Shown here: positions 32,940 through 40,054 of the stretch, in pieces
Numbering within the stretch: position 1 is the first letter of the stretch
Layout of the letters: each line of letters opens with the position of its first letter
The notes under the pieces: generated by a model
What the model was told of the DNA's origin: nothing
What the model saw: only the letters and a program-made list of their open reading frames with translations
The model's database searches: none
Origin: Thermohalobaculum sp050331335
GTDB lineage: Bacteria; Pseudomonadota; Alphaproteobacteria; Rhodobacterales; Rhodobacteraceae
Direction of reading: 5' to 3'
Length of the DNA: 40,054 nt
Assembly (NCBI GenBank): GCA_050331335.1
Contig: JBHJGY010000064.1
Coordinates: 1 to 40,054 of the forward strand
Translations under genes and position numbers: made by a program

Positions 32940-34148
32940 ATGGAAGAGCCAGAGGCCCACCCCCGCGCCGTCGCGATCGTCCTGCCCTGCCTCGACGAGG
33001 CCAACACCATTGCCGCCTGCGTCCGCCGGGCACGCGAGGCGCTCGACATTTTGGCGGCCCGGCACGGCCTTGCGGGCGAGGTCATCGTGGCGGACAATGG
33101 GAGCACAGATGGCAGCCAGGAGCTCGCCAGGGCCGCTGGCGCTCGGGTCGTCGCCGTGGCGATGCGTGGCTATGGCGCAGCGCTCCTGGGCGGGTTCGAG
33201 GCCGCGCAGGCCGCCGGCGCCGATTATCTGGTCATGGGCGACAGCGATGCCTCTTATGACTTCGTCGAGGCAGTGCCGATGATCGAGGCGCTGATGGATG
33301 GCGCCGATCTGTGCATGGGCTCGCGCTTCAAGGGCGAGATCAAGCCCGGGGCCATGCCATGGAAGAACCGCTATATCGGCAATCCGGTGCTCTCGGGCAT
33401 CCTCAGAATTCTCTTTCAAACCTCGATCTCGGATGCCCATTGCGGCCTGCGCGCGCTGACCACCGACGCCTATCGTCGGCTGGATCTTTCCTCTACGGGC
33501 ATGGAATTCGCGTCTGAGATGGTGCTGAAATCCGTGCTCAAGCGTTTTCGGATCGACGAGGTTCCGGTCACCCTGTCACCGGATGGCCGCGGCCGCCCGC
33601 CCCATCTAAAGCCGTGGCGCGACGGGCTCCGTCACCTGATCTACATGCTGCTGCTTAGCCCGACCTGGCTGTTCTTCGTCCCGGCCATCGTCTTTTTCTT
33701 CTTCGGGTTGGCGATCGTCTCAGCTCTGGTGATCGCGTCGGATGCCGAGGTGCTCCGCTTTGGGGGGTTCTTTATCGGCGATCACTGGGCCATCGTAGGC
33801 GGGGCATCCCTGGTGATCGGGGTACAGGCGGCGCTCGCGGGGCTCTCGGCCCTTCTCTATACCTATCGTGAAGGGATCCGCCCGCCGCACAAGCTCGCAG
33901 TGCTGCTGCTTCGCCGCTCCAGGTTGCAGTATTGGATCGTTGCGGGAACCCTTGTGGCGCTGCTGGGCTTGGCAGGGGCTGGGGCGATCGGGGCCGGCTG
34001 GATCTCGTCCGACTACGGCGCCCTTAATGCGGTTCGCGGTCTCACCGCCTCGATGACAGCGATCGTCATCGGAACACAGATATTCTTCTCGGGATTTCTG
34101 TTGTCGGTGGTCTCGGGCAATCGATCCTGGCACGCGACGGATCTTTGA
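32940..34148 (+). CDS. GtrB-like / dolichol-phosphate hexosyltransferase-like GT2
   Basis: Family 2 glycosyltransferase that should load a sugar onto polyprenyl phosphate on the cytosolic face. The 402-residue product has AIVLPCLDEANTIAACV, VADNGSTDGS, the metal-binding GDSDASYDF (DXD type), GSRFKG, and SDAHCGLRALT. After residue ~240 come four predicted transmembrane helices; most GtrB proteins have two. ATG 32940 begins just before the catalytic domain; GTG 32892 (16 more residues, G-run upstream) is also possible. It lies directly upstream of a second GT2 gene (13 bp) and downstream of the GT-C gene. Confidence 0.88.
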   Translation: MEEPEAHPRAVAIVLPCLDEANTIAACVRRAREALDILAARHGLAGEVIVADNGSTDGSQELARAAGARVVAVAMRGYGAALLGGFEAAQAAGADYLVMGDSDASYDFVEAVPMIEALMDGADLCMGSRFKGEIKPGAMPWKNRYIGNPVLSGILRILFQTSISDAHCGLRALTTDAYRRLDLSSTGMEFASEMVLKSVLKRFRIDEVPVTLSPDGRGRPPHLKPWRDGLRHLIYMLLLSPTWLFFVPAIVFFFFGLAIVSALVIASDAEVLRFGGFFIGDHWAIVGGASLVIGVQAALAGLSALLYTYREGIRPPHKLAVLLLRRSRLQYWIVAGTLVALLGLAGAGAIGAGWISSDYGALNAVRGLTASMTAIVIGTQIFFSGFLLSVVSGNRSWHATDL

Positions 34149-34161
34149 GGGCGCAGAGGCG

Positions 34162-35151
34162 ATGCCCCGCCTCAGTGTCGTTATCCCGGTTTACAACGGC
34201 GCAGGCACGCTGCCGGCCACGCTCGCCTCGCTCGAAGGACAGGCCCGGCTCGACGAGATCGAGGTGGTTGCGGTCGATCAGGCGTCGCGGGACGGCTCGC
34301 GCGCCGTCCTTGTGTCACATGCGGGACGGCTGCCGCTTCGGATCGTCGATGCGCCGGAAGGCCGCAACTGGATGCAGACCAGCAACCGAGGGCTGCGCGA
34401 AGCCAAGGCGCCTCTCGTGTCCTTCCTGCACCAAGACGATGTGTGGCGCCCCGGTCGGGCAACTGCGATGCTGGATCTGGCCGCGCGCCATCCGGACGCG
34501 GCGCTTTGGCTCCACTCGGCGGATTTCATCGACGGGACGGGCCGGCGGCTCGGCCGCTTTTCGCCGCCCTTCGGAGGTCGCGAACGCAGGGTCAGCCGGC
34601 GGGACGCCTTGGCCTGCCTCCTGGTCCAAAACACGGTGGCCCTGCCGGGTGCCATGTTCCGCCGAGAGGCTGCCCTCGCGCGGGGCGGGCTGTCTGAAGC
34701 GCTCTGGTACACGGCGGATTGGGATCTCTGGCTGGGGCTTGTGTCAGAGGGGGATGAGACCGCAGGCATCGCCTGGCTTCCGGCGCGGCTTGCGGGATTT
34801 CGGCTGCATGGCGACTCCCAGACCGTGAAGGGCTCGCGGGACTTGACCGATTTCGCCGAGCAGCACCGCCTGCCGCTGGAGATCCACGGCGCAGCGCTCG
34901 GCGGCGCGGCGGGCCGGCAGGCCCGTGCGCGCGCAAAGGCGGCGGCGGAGATCAACCTTTTCCTTGCATCCCGCTTCCACGCGACGCCGATCTCGGTGTG
35001 GCGAATCCTTGCAACACTGCTTCGGTTGGGGCCGTGGCACTGGCCAGCGCTTGTTGAACGAAGCCAGATCATCCAGCGGGTATGGCCACGCCTCCGAGCC
35101 CTCCGAGCCGGCTCAGGCCCGCCGGCGGGTAATGAAGCTCCAAATCCGTAG
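34162..35151 (+). CDS. Family 2 glycosyltransferase
   Basis: A 329-residue soluble GT-A enzyme: LSVVIPVYNGAGTLPATLASL at the start, VAVDQASRDGS, FLHQDDVWRPG with the metal-binding QDD, and YTADWDLWLGL in the acceptor region. No membrane helix is seen. Such enzymes usually add one sugar to a growing cell-surface glycan from a nucleotide-sugar donor. It follows the GtrB-like gene by 13 bp and closes the cluster. Its last 39 bp overlap the 3' end of the convergent di-haem membrane gene, both in different frames. Confidence 0.88.
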   Translation: MPRLSVVIPVYNGAGTLPATLASLEGQARLDEIEVVAVDQASRDGSRAVLVSHAGRLPLRIVDAPEGRNWMQTSNRGLREAKAPLVSFLHQDDVWRPGRATAMLDLAARHPDAALWLHSADFIDGTGRRLGRFSPPFGGRERRVSRRDALACLLVQNTVALPGAMFRREAALARGGLSEALWYTADWDLWLGLVSEGDETAGIAWLPARLAGFRLHGDSQTVKGSRDLTDFAEQHRLPLEIHGAALGGAAGRQARARAKAAAEINLFLASRFHATPISVWRILATLLRLGPWHWPALVERSQIIQRVWPRLRALRAGSGPPAGNEAPNP

Positions 35152-35724
35152 GTCGATCACAAGCTTGACGAGCGCGGCCAGAACCAGTCCGCACAGCGCG
35201 ACCTTCGACACCGTCTCCATCGTGCCCTCGATCAGCAAGGCATGAACCACTGTGCCGGTGACGATGATCGCGGCCAAGCTCACGTGATACACACGCCAAA
35301 CCGAGGGACGCAGGCGCAGCCGACGGCGAAAAGCAGCGAGCAGCGAGGCAGCAAACACCGCCCACATCGCCACAACACCCCAGGCTGAGAACGGCGTCGG
35401 CGAGCGGAAGAGCAGAGCATCGACAACATCTGGCGGGCTGGTGATCCAAAGACCGCCGACATGCACGACAACGGCGACCACGATCCCGACGCCGATCCAA
35501 GCATGCGCCCGCCGCCCGTGGCGCGCCGCCACACCGGGGAGGCTTCCCCCGGCCAACAGCGGCTGGAGAAGCAGAAGCGCCAGCGCCAAAACTCCCGCAA
35601 AACCCGCGGCGATATAAACCGGCTGACGCCAGGCCAATAGCGGGCTCGTGCCGGCGATTGCAATCGGCGCGACGACCGCGGCCGCCAAGGCCGCCCAGAT
35701 CAAGATCGCGCGCGCCGAAGCCAT
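35113..35724 (-). CDS. Ferric-reductase-like di-haem membrane protein
   Basis: A 203-residue protein with about six predicted transmembrane helices. Two helices each carry a pair of histidines 14 residues apart: HAWIGVGIVVAVVVH and HVSLAAIIVTGTVVH. This H-x13-H pattern in two helices binds two b-type haems in the ferric reductase / YedZ(MsrQ) / NADPH oxidase superfamily. No flavin or NAD domain follows, so, as in MsrQ, electrons would come from the quinone pool or another protein. The ATG at 35724 lies 5 bp after the stop of the exported dioxygenase-fold gene, so the two form a pair. Confidence 0.78.
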   Translation of the reverse strand: MASARAILIWAALAAAVVAPIAIAGTSPLLAWRQPVYIAAGFAGVLALALLLLQPLLAGGSLPGVAARHGRRAHAWIGVGIVVAVVVHVGGLWITSPPDVVDALLFRSPTPFSAWGVVAMWAVFAASLLAAFRRRLRLRPSVWRVYHVSLAAIIVTGTVVHALLIEGTMETVSKVALCGLVLAALVKLVIDLRIWSFITRRRA

Positions 35725-35729
35725 GACGG

Positions 35730-36242
35730 TCAGGCCGGCTGCAAGACGAAATGAGCGCTCAGCGTCTTGTCCCGCGCACTCGGCATCACCGGCCGCAGGA
35801 ACACGGTCTCGAATCCGTTGTCGTCGAACTCGGCGTCGTAGGCGAGGTGCCCATGCGGCTGGCCAAAGGCGGGGACGATCTGCGGCATGTCCATCTGGAA
35901 GCGGCCCTGGGCGTCGGTCAGCGTCGCTCCATGGCTGCGCCAATCCCGCTCGTGGCCTTCGGTGGTGTGCGCCCAGATCTGGATCCGGATACCCTCCAGC
36001 GGGGCGCCGTCCCCAGCGCGCCGGACGGTGCCGGTCATCAGAAACCCGCCGCCGCCGATACGCTGCGTGAGCGCCGCGCCCGGGCGGTAGTTGTTGGCGC
36101 CGCCGCGCATGGTCGGCGTGGGCGCCAGGCCCTGTGCGTGCGCCGGGGTGATCAGCCCGGTGCCAGCGGTGGTTAGCGCGGCGCCGGCAGTGGCGGCCCC
36201 GGCGAGGATAACGGCGCGACGGGTCTGGGATGCGGTGCTCAT
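35730..36242 (-). CDS. Tat-exported protein with intradiol-dioxygenase-like fold
   Basis: A 170-residue protein. It begins MSTASQTRRAVILAGAATAG, a twin-arginine signal ending near AHAQ. The mature part resembles the beta-sandwich of intradiol ring-cleavage dioxygenases: GGFLMTGTVRRAGDGAPLEGIRIQIWAHTTEG, then LTDAQGRFQMD, and PHGHLAYDAEF, where HGH matches the paired histidine iron ligands of that family. The two tyrosine ligands of true enzymes are not obvious; the only Tyr residues are in NNYRPG and HLAYD. Tat export implies a cofactor or folding before export. AGGAGA lies 7 nt before the ATG. It is upstream of and paired with the di-haem protein. Confidence 0.65.
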   Translation of the reverse strand: MSTASQTRRAVILAGAATAGAALTTAGTGLITPAHAQGLAPTPTMRGGANNYRPGAALTQRIGGGGFLMTGTVRRAGDGAPLEGIRIQIWAHTTEGHERDWRSHGATLTDAQGRFQMDMPQIVPAFGQPHGHLAYDAEFDDNGFETVFLRPVMPSARDKTLSAHFVLQPA

Positions 36243-36733
36243 CTCGGTCTCTCCTGCCTTGCAAGGCGCATCTGGCACTCAGGCGCGACGCCTCAAATCG
36301 ATGCGTCAGGGGTGTGGTCGGACACATATGCGTATTGGAGAGGTAGGGGCCGGATCGGCGCGATAAAGCCCATCCGTGCCGCCGGTGTGTAATTTCTGTG
36401 CGAGACCATCCAGCGTCGCGACGAAACACTGCCGCCTCCCGGGCGGGCTGCGACCGCAATCGGATCGCCCGCGACCCGCGATGTGCCGCCAGCGGTCCGA
36501 TCTCACTTGGTCCTCCCCCCGCCCTCCGATATCGCGGCCGTGTCGTCGACAAAGAGCTGGAGCGCACTTTCTCTCCGCGTGTCGGGCGACAGGCAGGATC
36601 GGTGCGGCGTTGCGCCCTGTGATGCCCGACTGCCCCGGCCTGCGCCAATCGAGGCAATGACCCACGGACCGGCCGGGTGGGGCGCCGGAGGGCGGGCATG
36701 GCGCTCACCAGCCCCGATGCGCTCAAGCTTGTG

Positions 36734-36749
36734 TTACGTTATAATGTAA
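36734..36749 (+). promoter_or_regulatory. Zur-type operator overlapping a -10 box
   Basis: TTACGTTATAATGTAA is a 16-bp near-palindrome (one mismatched pair) in GC-rich DNA, close to the GTTATAATATAAC core of proteobacterial Zur boxes. It contains a perfect TATAAT (36740-36745), so bound repressor would block polymerase. The downstream gene belongs to COG0523, the family most often Zur-regulated. No convincing -35 hexamer is seen at 16-18 bp. Confidence 0.7.
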
Positions 36750-36769
36750 GGCAAAACATCGGCGAGAGG

Positions 36770-36786
36770 CCGGGCCAGCGGCCCGG
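36770..36786 (+). other. Short G:C hairpin in the COG0523 leader
   Basis: CCGGGCC pairs with GGCCCGG around a 3-nt loop, about 20 nt after the TATAAT box. It would sit near the 5' end of the transcript and could stabilise it; no known riboswitch is recognised. Confidence 0.35.
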
Positions 36787-36918
36787 GGCGGGCAACGGAA
36801 GACGCGGCGCAATCCCAGGGCGGGCAGGCCGGCTTCCTCCTCAATCTCCGAACAGCCCTGGCGCCGGCCCAGCCCGATCAGGCCGTAACGCTGTCATCGC
36901 CTTTTTGACGAGGAACGA

Positions 36919-38136
36919 ATGTCTGTCATCGACCAACGCCTTCCCGTGACCGTGCTCTCCGGCTTCCTTGGCGCCGGCAAGACGACCCTGCTCAACCGCG
37001 TGCTCAACAATCGCGAGGGCCGCCGCGTCGCAGTGATTGTCAACGACATGTCCGAGGTGAACATCGACGCCGATCTCGTGCGTGCAGACACCGAACTCAG
37101 CCGCACCGACGAGACCTTGGTCGAGATGTCGAACGGGTGTATCTGCTGCACACTGCGCGACGATCTCCTGGCGGAGGTGCGCCGGCTCGCCGCCGAGGGG
37201 CGCTTCGACTACCTGTTGATCGAGTCAACCGGCATCTCCGAGCCGCTGCCCGTCGCCGCCACATTCGAGTTCCGCGACGAGCAGGGCCAGAGCCTCGCCG
37301 ATGTCGCGCGCCTCGACACCATGGTCACCGTTGTCGATGCGGTGAACCTGCTCAAGGACTATTCCAGTCACGACTTCCTGCGCGACCGCGGCGAGACCAT
37401 GGGCGAGGACGACGACCGGACCTTGGTGCATCTGCTGACCGACCAGATCGAGTTCGCCGATGTCGTGATCCTCAACAAGGTGGCAGATGCCTCGCCCGAG
37501 CGCGTGGATGCCGCGCGCAAGATCATCCGCAGCCTGAACGCAGATGCGCAGATCATCGAGACCAATCACTCGGCGGTGGCGGCAGACCGGATCCTCGACA
37601 CGCGCCTCTTCGATTTCGACAAAGCCCACGAACATCCGATGTGGGCCAAGGAGCTCTACGGCTTTGCAGACCATGTGCCAGAGACCGAAGAATATGGCGT
37701 TGCGAGCTATGTCTACCGGGCGCGCCAGCCCTTCGAGCCAGAGAAAATCCTTGCGGTCCTGAACGGCCCGATGCCCGGCGTGATCCGTGCCAAGGGCCAT
37801 TTCTGGATCGCGACCCGGCCCGATTGGGTGGCCGAGTTCTCGCTGGCGGGCGCGCTATCTTCGGTCACCCCGCTCGGCACATGGTGGGCCGCCGTTCCGA
37901 AAGAGCGCTGGCCCGACAGCGAGGTCGCGCGCGCCTATGCGGCCGAGCACTGGCAAGAGCCGTTCGGCGACCGACGCCAAGAGATCGTCTTCATCGGCGC
38001 CGGGATCGATTGGCCGGGGCTGAAGGCGCGGCTGGATGCGTGCCTGGTGCCCGAGCATCGCGCCCCCGGACCCGATGCGCTCCCGGATTTGCCGGATCCG
38101 TTCCCGATCTGGCGCCGCGCGGAGCCGGCGGCATGA
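36919..38136 (+). CDS. COG0523 zinc-metallochaperone GTPase (ZigA/CobW family)
   Basis: G3E-family GTPase thought to deliver zinc to client proteins when zinc is scarce. The 405-residue product has the Walker A GFLGAGKTT (15-23), the metal-binding CXCC as NGCICC (72-77), the guanine-nucleotide motif ESTGISEP (102-109), NKVAD (186-190), and a C-terminal CobW_C domain (from about 280, with RAKGHFWIATRPDW). The length and the ~20-residue linker with GETMGEDDDRTL match the Zur-regulated ZigA-like subgroup rather than cobalamin-linked CobW. No cobalamin genes are nearby. The ATG overlaps nothing upstream; its stop overlaps the DUF1826 start (ATGA). Confidence 0.92.
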   Translation: MSVIDQRLPVTVLSGFLGAGKTTLLNRVLNNREGRRVAVIVNDMSEVNIDADLVRADTELSRTDETLVEMSNGCICCTLRDDLLAEVRRLAAEGRFDYLLIESTGISEPLPVAATFEFRDEQGQSLADVARLDTMVTVVDAVNLLKDYSSHDFLRDRGETMGEDDDRTLVHLLTDQIEFADVVILNKVADASPERVDAARKIIRSLNADAQIIETNHSAVAADRILDTRLFDFDKAHEHPMWAKELYGFADHVPETEEYGVASYVYRARQPFEPEKILAVLNGPMPGVIRAKGHFWIATRPDWVAEFSLAGALSSVTPLGTWWAAVPKERWPDSEVARAYAAEHWQEPFGDRRQEIVFIGAGIDWPGLKARLDACLVPEHRAPGPDALPDLPDPFPIWRRAEPAA

Positions 38137-38798
38137 GCGTCGCTCGGCGTGCGGAAACAGACGGCGTTGTCGGCAGCGGCGCCGGTGTCAGCGTGACCGA
38201 AGACCCTGAGGGGCTGTCCGAGATCCACGACGACGGGTGCGACGCCGTTATCTGGCGGCGCGATCCTTTGCCGAGCTTCCAACCCTGGGTCGACGCCCTG
38301 AAGCCCGAGCAACTGCCGAAGGCGCGCGTGATCCTGCGCCCCGACGCAACGCGCAGCGCCCTGCGGGAGATCTGCCAAACCAGCGGAACACCGGACTGCG
38401 AGGACCGGGACAGGTTGATCGACGACGTCGCAGCCCTTTCCGAGCGCTTCGCCGGGCTGATGGAGGCGCCTTATCTCCGGCTGCGCCTCGATGTGATCAC
38501 CACGAATGCCTGTCGGCGGTTCCACATCGATTCGGTCACAGCGCGCCTGATCTGCACCTATCGCGGAACCGGCACACAATACGGCCTGGCGGTGGCTGGC
38601 GCCGAGCCGGACCCGATCCTGACCGTGCCTACCGGTGCGCCGATCCTGTTGCGCGGCACGCTTTGGCCCGGCCAGGCGCAGTCTGGCCTTTTGCACCGAT
38701 CACCCCCGATCGCAGGCACCGGCGAGACCCGGCTTGTGCTCGTGCTCGATCCGATCCTTAATCTGGAGGACGCACCGGATCGAGACCTGATGCACTGA
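38133..38798 (+). CDS. DUF1826 family protein
   Basis: A 221-residue soluble protein with the DUF1826 core: WRRDPLPSFQPWVDAL, a central helical part, then RLDVITTNACRRFHIDSVTARLICTYRGTGTQYG and a C-terminal strand with HRSPPIAGTGETRLVLVLD. The Cys/His cluster NACRRFH and the later His suggest metal binding. No biochemical function is known. DUF1826 genes are often found beside COG0523 genes in predicted Zur regulons, as here: its ATG overlaps the GTPase stop by 4 bp. The dehydrogenase gene follows after 24 bp. Confidence 0.88.
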   Translation: MSVARRAETDGVVGSGAGVSVTEDPEGLSEIHDDGCDAVIWRRDPLPSFQPWVDALKPEQLPKARVILRPDATRSALREICQTSGTPDCEDRDRLIDDVAALSERFAGLMEAPYLRLRLDVITTNACRRFHIDSVTARLICTYRGTGTQYGLAVAGAEPDPILTVPTGAPILLRGTLWPGQAQSGLLHRSPPIAGTGETRLVLVLDPILNLEDAPDRDLMH

Positions 38799-38822
38799 CA
38801 CACCGAAAAGGGGAGACCCGCC

Positions 38823-39986
38823 ATGAAAACGCGCGCCGCCATCGCCTGGGAACCCAACCGGCCCCTGGAGATCGAGGAGATCGATCTCGAGGGCCCAAAG
38901 GAGGGCGAGGTTCTCGTCCGCATCGTCACCACGAGCCTTTGCCACACCGATGTTTTCACCCTCTCGGGCGAGGACCCCGAGGGGCTTTTCCCCTGCATCC
39001 TCGGCCATGAGGGCTGCGGGATCGTCGAGGAGGTCGGCAAAGGCGTGACCTCCGTTGTCCCAGGCGACCACGTGATCCCGCTCTACGTGCCGGAAGATCC
39101 GAACTGCCCCTATATCAAGTCTGGCAAGACCAATCTCTGCCAGACGATCCGCAAGACCCAAGGTGCGGGGCTGATGCCCGACGGCACCTCCCGCTTCTCC
39201 TACAAGGGCAAGCAGATCCTCCATTACATGGGCACGAGCACCTTCAGCGAATACACGGTGCTGCCTGAGATCTCGGTGGCCAAGATCACCAAGGAAGCGC
39301 CGCTGTCGAAGGCCTCTGTAATGGGCTGTGCGGTGCCCACGGGCATCGGCGCCGTGCGCAACACCGCCAAGGTCGAAGCCGGCGCAACGGTCGCCGTGTT
39401 CGGGCTCGGCGCCGTCGGCATGGCGGTGGTCCAGGGCGCTGTGCTCAATGGCGCCTCGCGGATCATCGGCATCGACATCAACCCGGCGAAATTCCCGCTT
39501 GCCATGGCCCTCGGCGCCACGGAGTGCATCAATCCCAAGGATTTCGACGCGCCGATCCAGAACGTCCTCGTCGAGATGACGGATGGCGGTCTCGATTACA
39601 CCTTCGAAGCGGTCGGCAACGTCCACCTGATGCGGGCCGCCCTCGAGGCCTGCCACAAGGGCTGGGGCGAGTGCACGGTGATCGGCGTTGCCGGCGCCGG
39701 GCAGGAGATCGCCACGCGTCCGTTCCAGCTGGTCACCGGCCGGGTCTGGCGTGGGACGGCGTTCGGCGGCGTGCGGGGCCGCAGCCAGCTTCCTGGCATG
39801 GTGGAGGAGTGGATGCGCGGCGAGTTCAGCGTCGACCCCTACATCACGCACCATATGAAGCACGATCAGATCAACACCGCCTTCGACCTCTTGAAGGCCG
39901 GCAAGTCGATCCGATCGGTCATCCACTTCCAGCCGAGCGACACGATGACCGTCAACACCCTTCCCGGCGAAGTGGTTCCCGAGTAA
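38823..39986 (+). CDS. S-(hydroxymethyl)glutathione dehydrogenase (class III ADH) with degenerate structural zinc site
   Basis: Oxidises S-hydroxymethylglutathione to S-formylglutathione with NAD, the first step of formaldehyde detoxification. The 387-residue product keeps the catalytic zinc ligands Cys40 (SLCHTD), His62 (GHEG) and Cys169 (MGCAVPTG), the NAD fold VFGLGAVGMAVVQGA, and the class III end ATRPFQLVTGRVWRGTAFGGVRGRSQLPGMVE. The structural zinc lobe, normally four Cys spaced x2, x2, x7, reads Asp92, Cys95, Ile98, Cys106, so two ligands are gone. The C-terminus is ~15 residues longer than in E. coli FrmA. AAGGGGAG precedes the ATG. It probably shares the COG0523-DUF1826 transcript. 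Confidence 0.93.
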   Translation: MKTRAAIAWEPNRPLEIEEIDLEGPKEGEVLVRIVTTSLCHTDVFTLSGEDPEGLFPCILGHEGCGIVEEVGKGVTSVVPGDHVIPLYVPEDPNCPYIKSGKTNLCQTIRKTQGAGLMPDGTSRFSYKGKQILHYMGTSTFSEYTVLPEISVAKITKEAPLSKASVMGCAVPTGIGAVRNTAKVEAGATVAVFGLGAVGMAVVQGAVLNGASRIIGIDINPAKFPLAMALGATECINPKDFDAPIQNVLVEMTDGGLDYTFEAVGNVHLMRAALEACHKGWGECTVIGVAGAGQEIATRPFQLVTGRVWRGTAFGGVRGRSQLPGMVEEWMRGEFSVDPYITHHMKHDQINTAFDLLKAGKSIRSVIHFQPSDTMTVNTLPGEVVPE

Positions 39987-40054
39987 AGAGGCGGGCCGGC
40001 CGACCCGGGCGCGGGCGGCGCGTGCGCAGCCGCCAACACCTCACCCAACCGCAC

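Larger units (their letters stand above)
36243..36918. other. Intergenic stretch upstream of the COG0523 operon
   Basis: About 675 bp. The left part should hold the promoter of the Tat/di-haem pair. I see no supported gene in it. The right part holds the Zur-like operator (36734-36749) and what would be a ~170-nt leader with a 7-bp G:C hairpin. I looked for cobalamin-riboswitch landmarks because CobW-like genes can follow one; none were found. Confidence 0.5.

Noticed and set aside
36750..36918. Cobalamin riboswitch before the CobW-like gene
   Set aside because: The conserved boxes of the B12 element are absent, the GTPase belongs to the zinc subgroup, and no cobalamin genes are near.
37137..38132. 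Frame open upstream of the DUF1826 start through most of the COG0523 gene
   Set aside because: It overlaps the GTPase gene in another frame and gives an Arg-rich, motif-free translation; the 4-bp ATGA overlap is the natural start.

Overview
The window is about 40 kb of GC-rich chromosomal DNA. It reads as an alphaproteobacterium, most likely a member of the Rhodobacterales. The signs are a Methanosarcina-type SerC paired with SerA, two VPLPA-CTERM surface proteins, alphaproteobacterial families of unknown function (DUF2842, DUF3422, a DUF1127-like peptide, DUF1826), a tRNA-Leu(UAG)-tig pair and a glnB-glnA operon. I see no insertion sequence, prophage, integron or CRISPR array. Most genes are core metabolism, interspersed with small uncharacterised genes.

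Layout. 1-5.6 kb: 5'-truncated L-serine dehydratase, a secreted PRC-barrel protein, thiamine pyrophosphokinase, a very large low-complexity acidic protein with internal repeats, and a DUF2842 protein. 5.7-10.7 kb: a VPLPA-CTERM protein, an unassigned 395-residue protein, purA, a gene-poor stretch and a secreted SH3 protein with a Cys/Gly-rich tail. 10.8-17.2 kb: serC-serA, whose spacer carries a 33-base C run, a 12-base G run, a 12-bp inverted repeat and a G-quadruplex motif; an EamA transporter; rsmE with a small membrane gene; and ubiA, which diverges from rsmE with only 9 bp between start codons. 17.3-25 kb: a second VPLPA-CTERM protein, a deacetylase/DUF3422 pair, tig, tRNA-Leu and nnr. 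25-28.1 kb: glnB-glnA behind sigma-54-like sites and a strong terminator, then a secreted SRPBCC protein, a PQ-loop-like membrane protein and a DUF1127-like peptide. 28.5-35.2 kb: S-formylglutathione hydrolase, a TSUP transporter and a GtrA / GT-C / GtrB-like / GT2 cell-surface glycosylation cluster. 35.1-36.2 kb: a Tat-exported dioxygenase-fold protein paired with a predicted di-haem membrane protein. 36.7-40 kb: a Zur-like operator, a COG0523 GTPase, a DUF1826 protein and a class III alcohol dehydrogenase.

The most interesting unit is at the right end. A near-palindromic Zur-type site overlaps a TATAAT box upstream of COG0523-DUF1826, which overlap by 4 bp. Only 24 bp further on lies a glutathione-dependent formaldehyde dehydrogenase that keeps its catalytic zinc ligands but has lost two of the four cysteines of the structural zinc site. 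I infer a possible zinc-sparing formaldehyde dehydrogenase in a zinc-starvation operon. The next pathway enzyme, S-formylglutathione hydrolase, sits about 9.5 kb upstream as a separate unit. Second is the membrane/Tat pair at 35.1-36.2 kb, built like MsrPQ but with an unrelated exported partner. The glycosyltransferase cluster has the parts of a gtrABC-type polyprenol-linked glycan-modification cassette.

Gene starts were refined from Shine-Dalgarno spacing, signal peptides and family lengths. All functions come from motif recognition by eye; no database search was possible.
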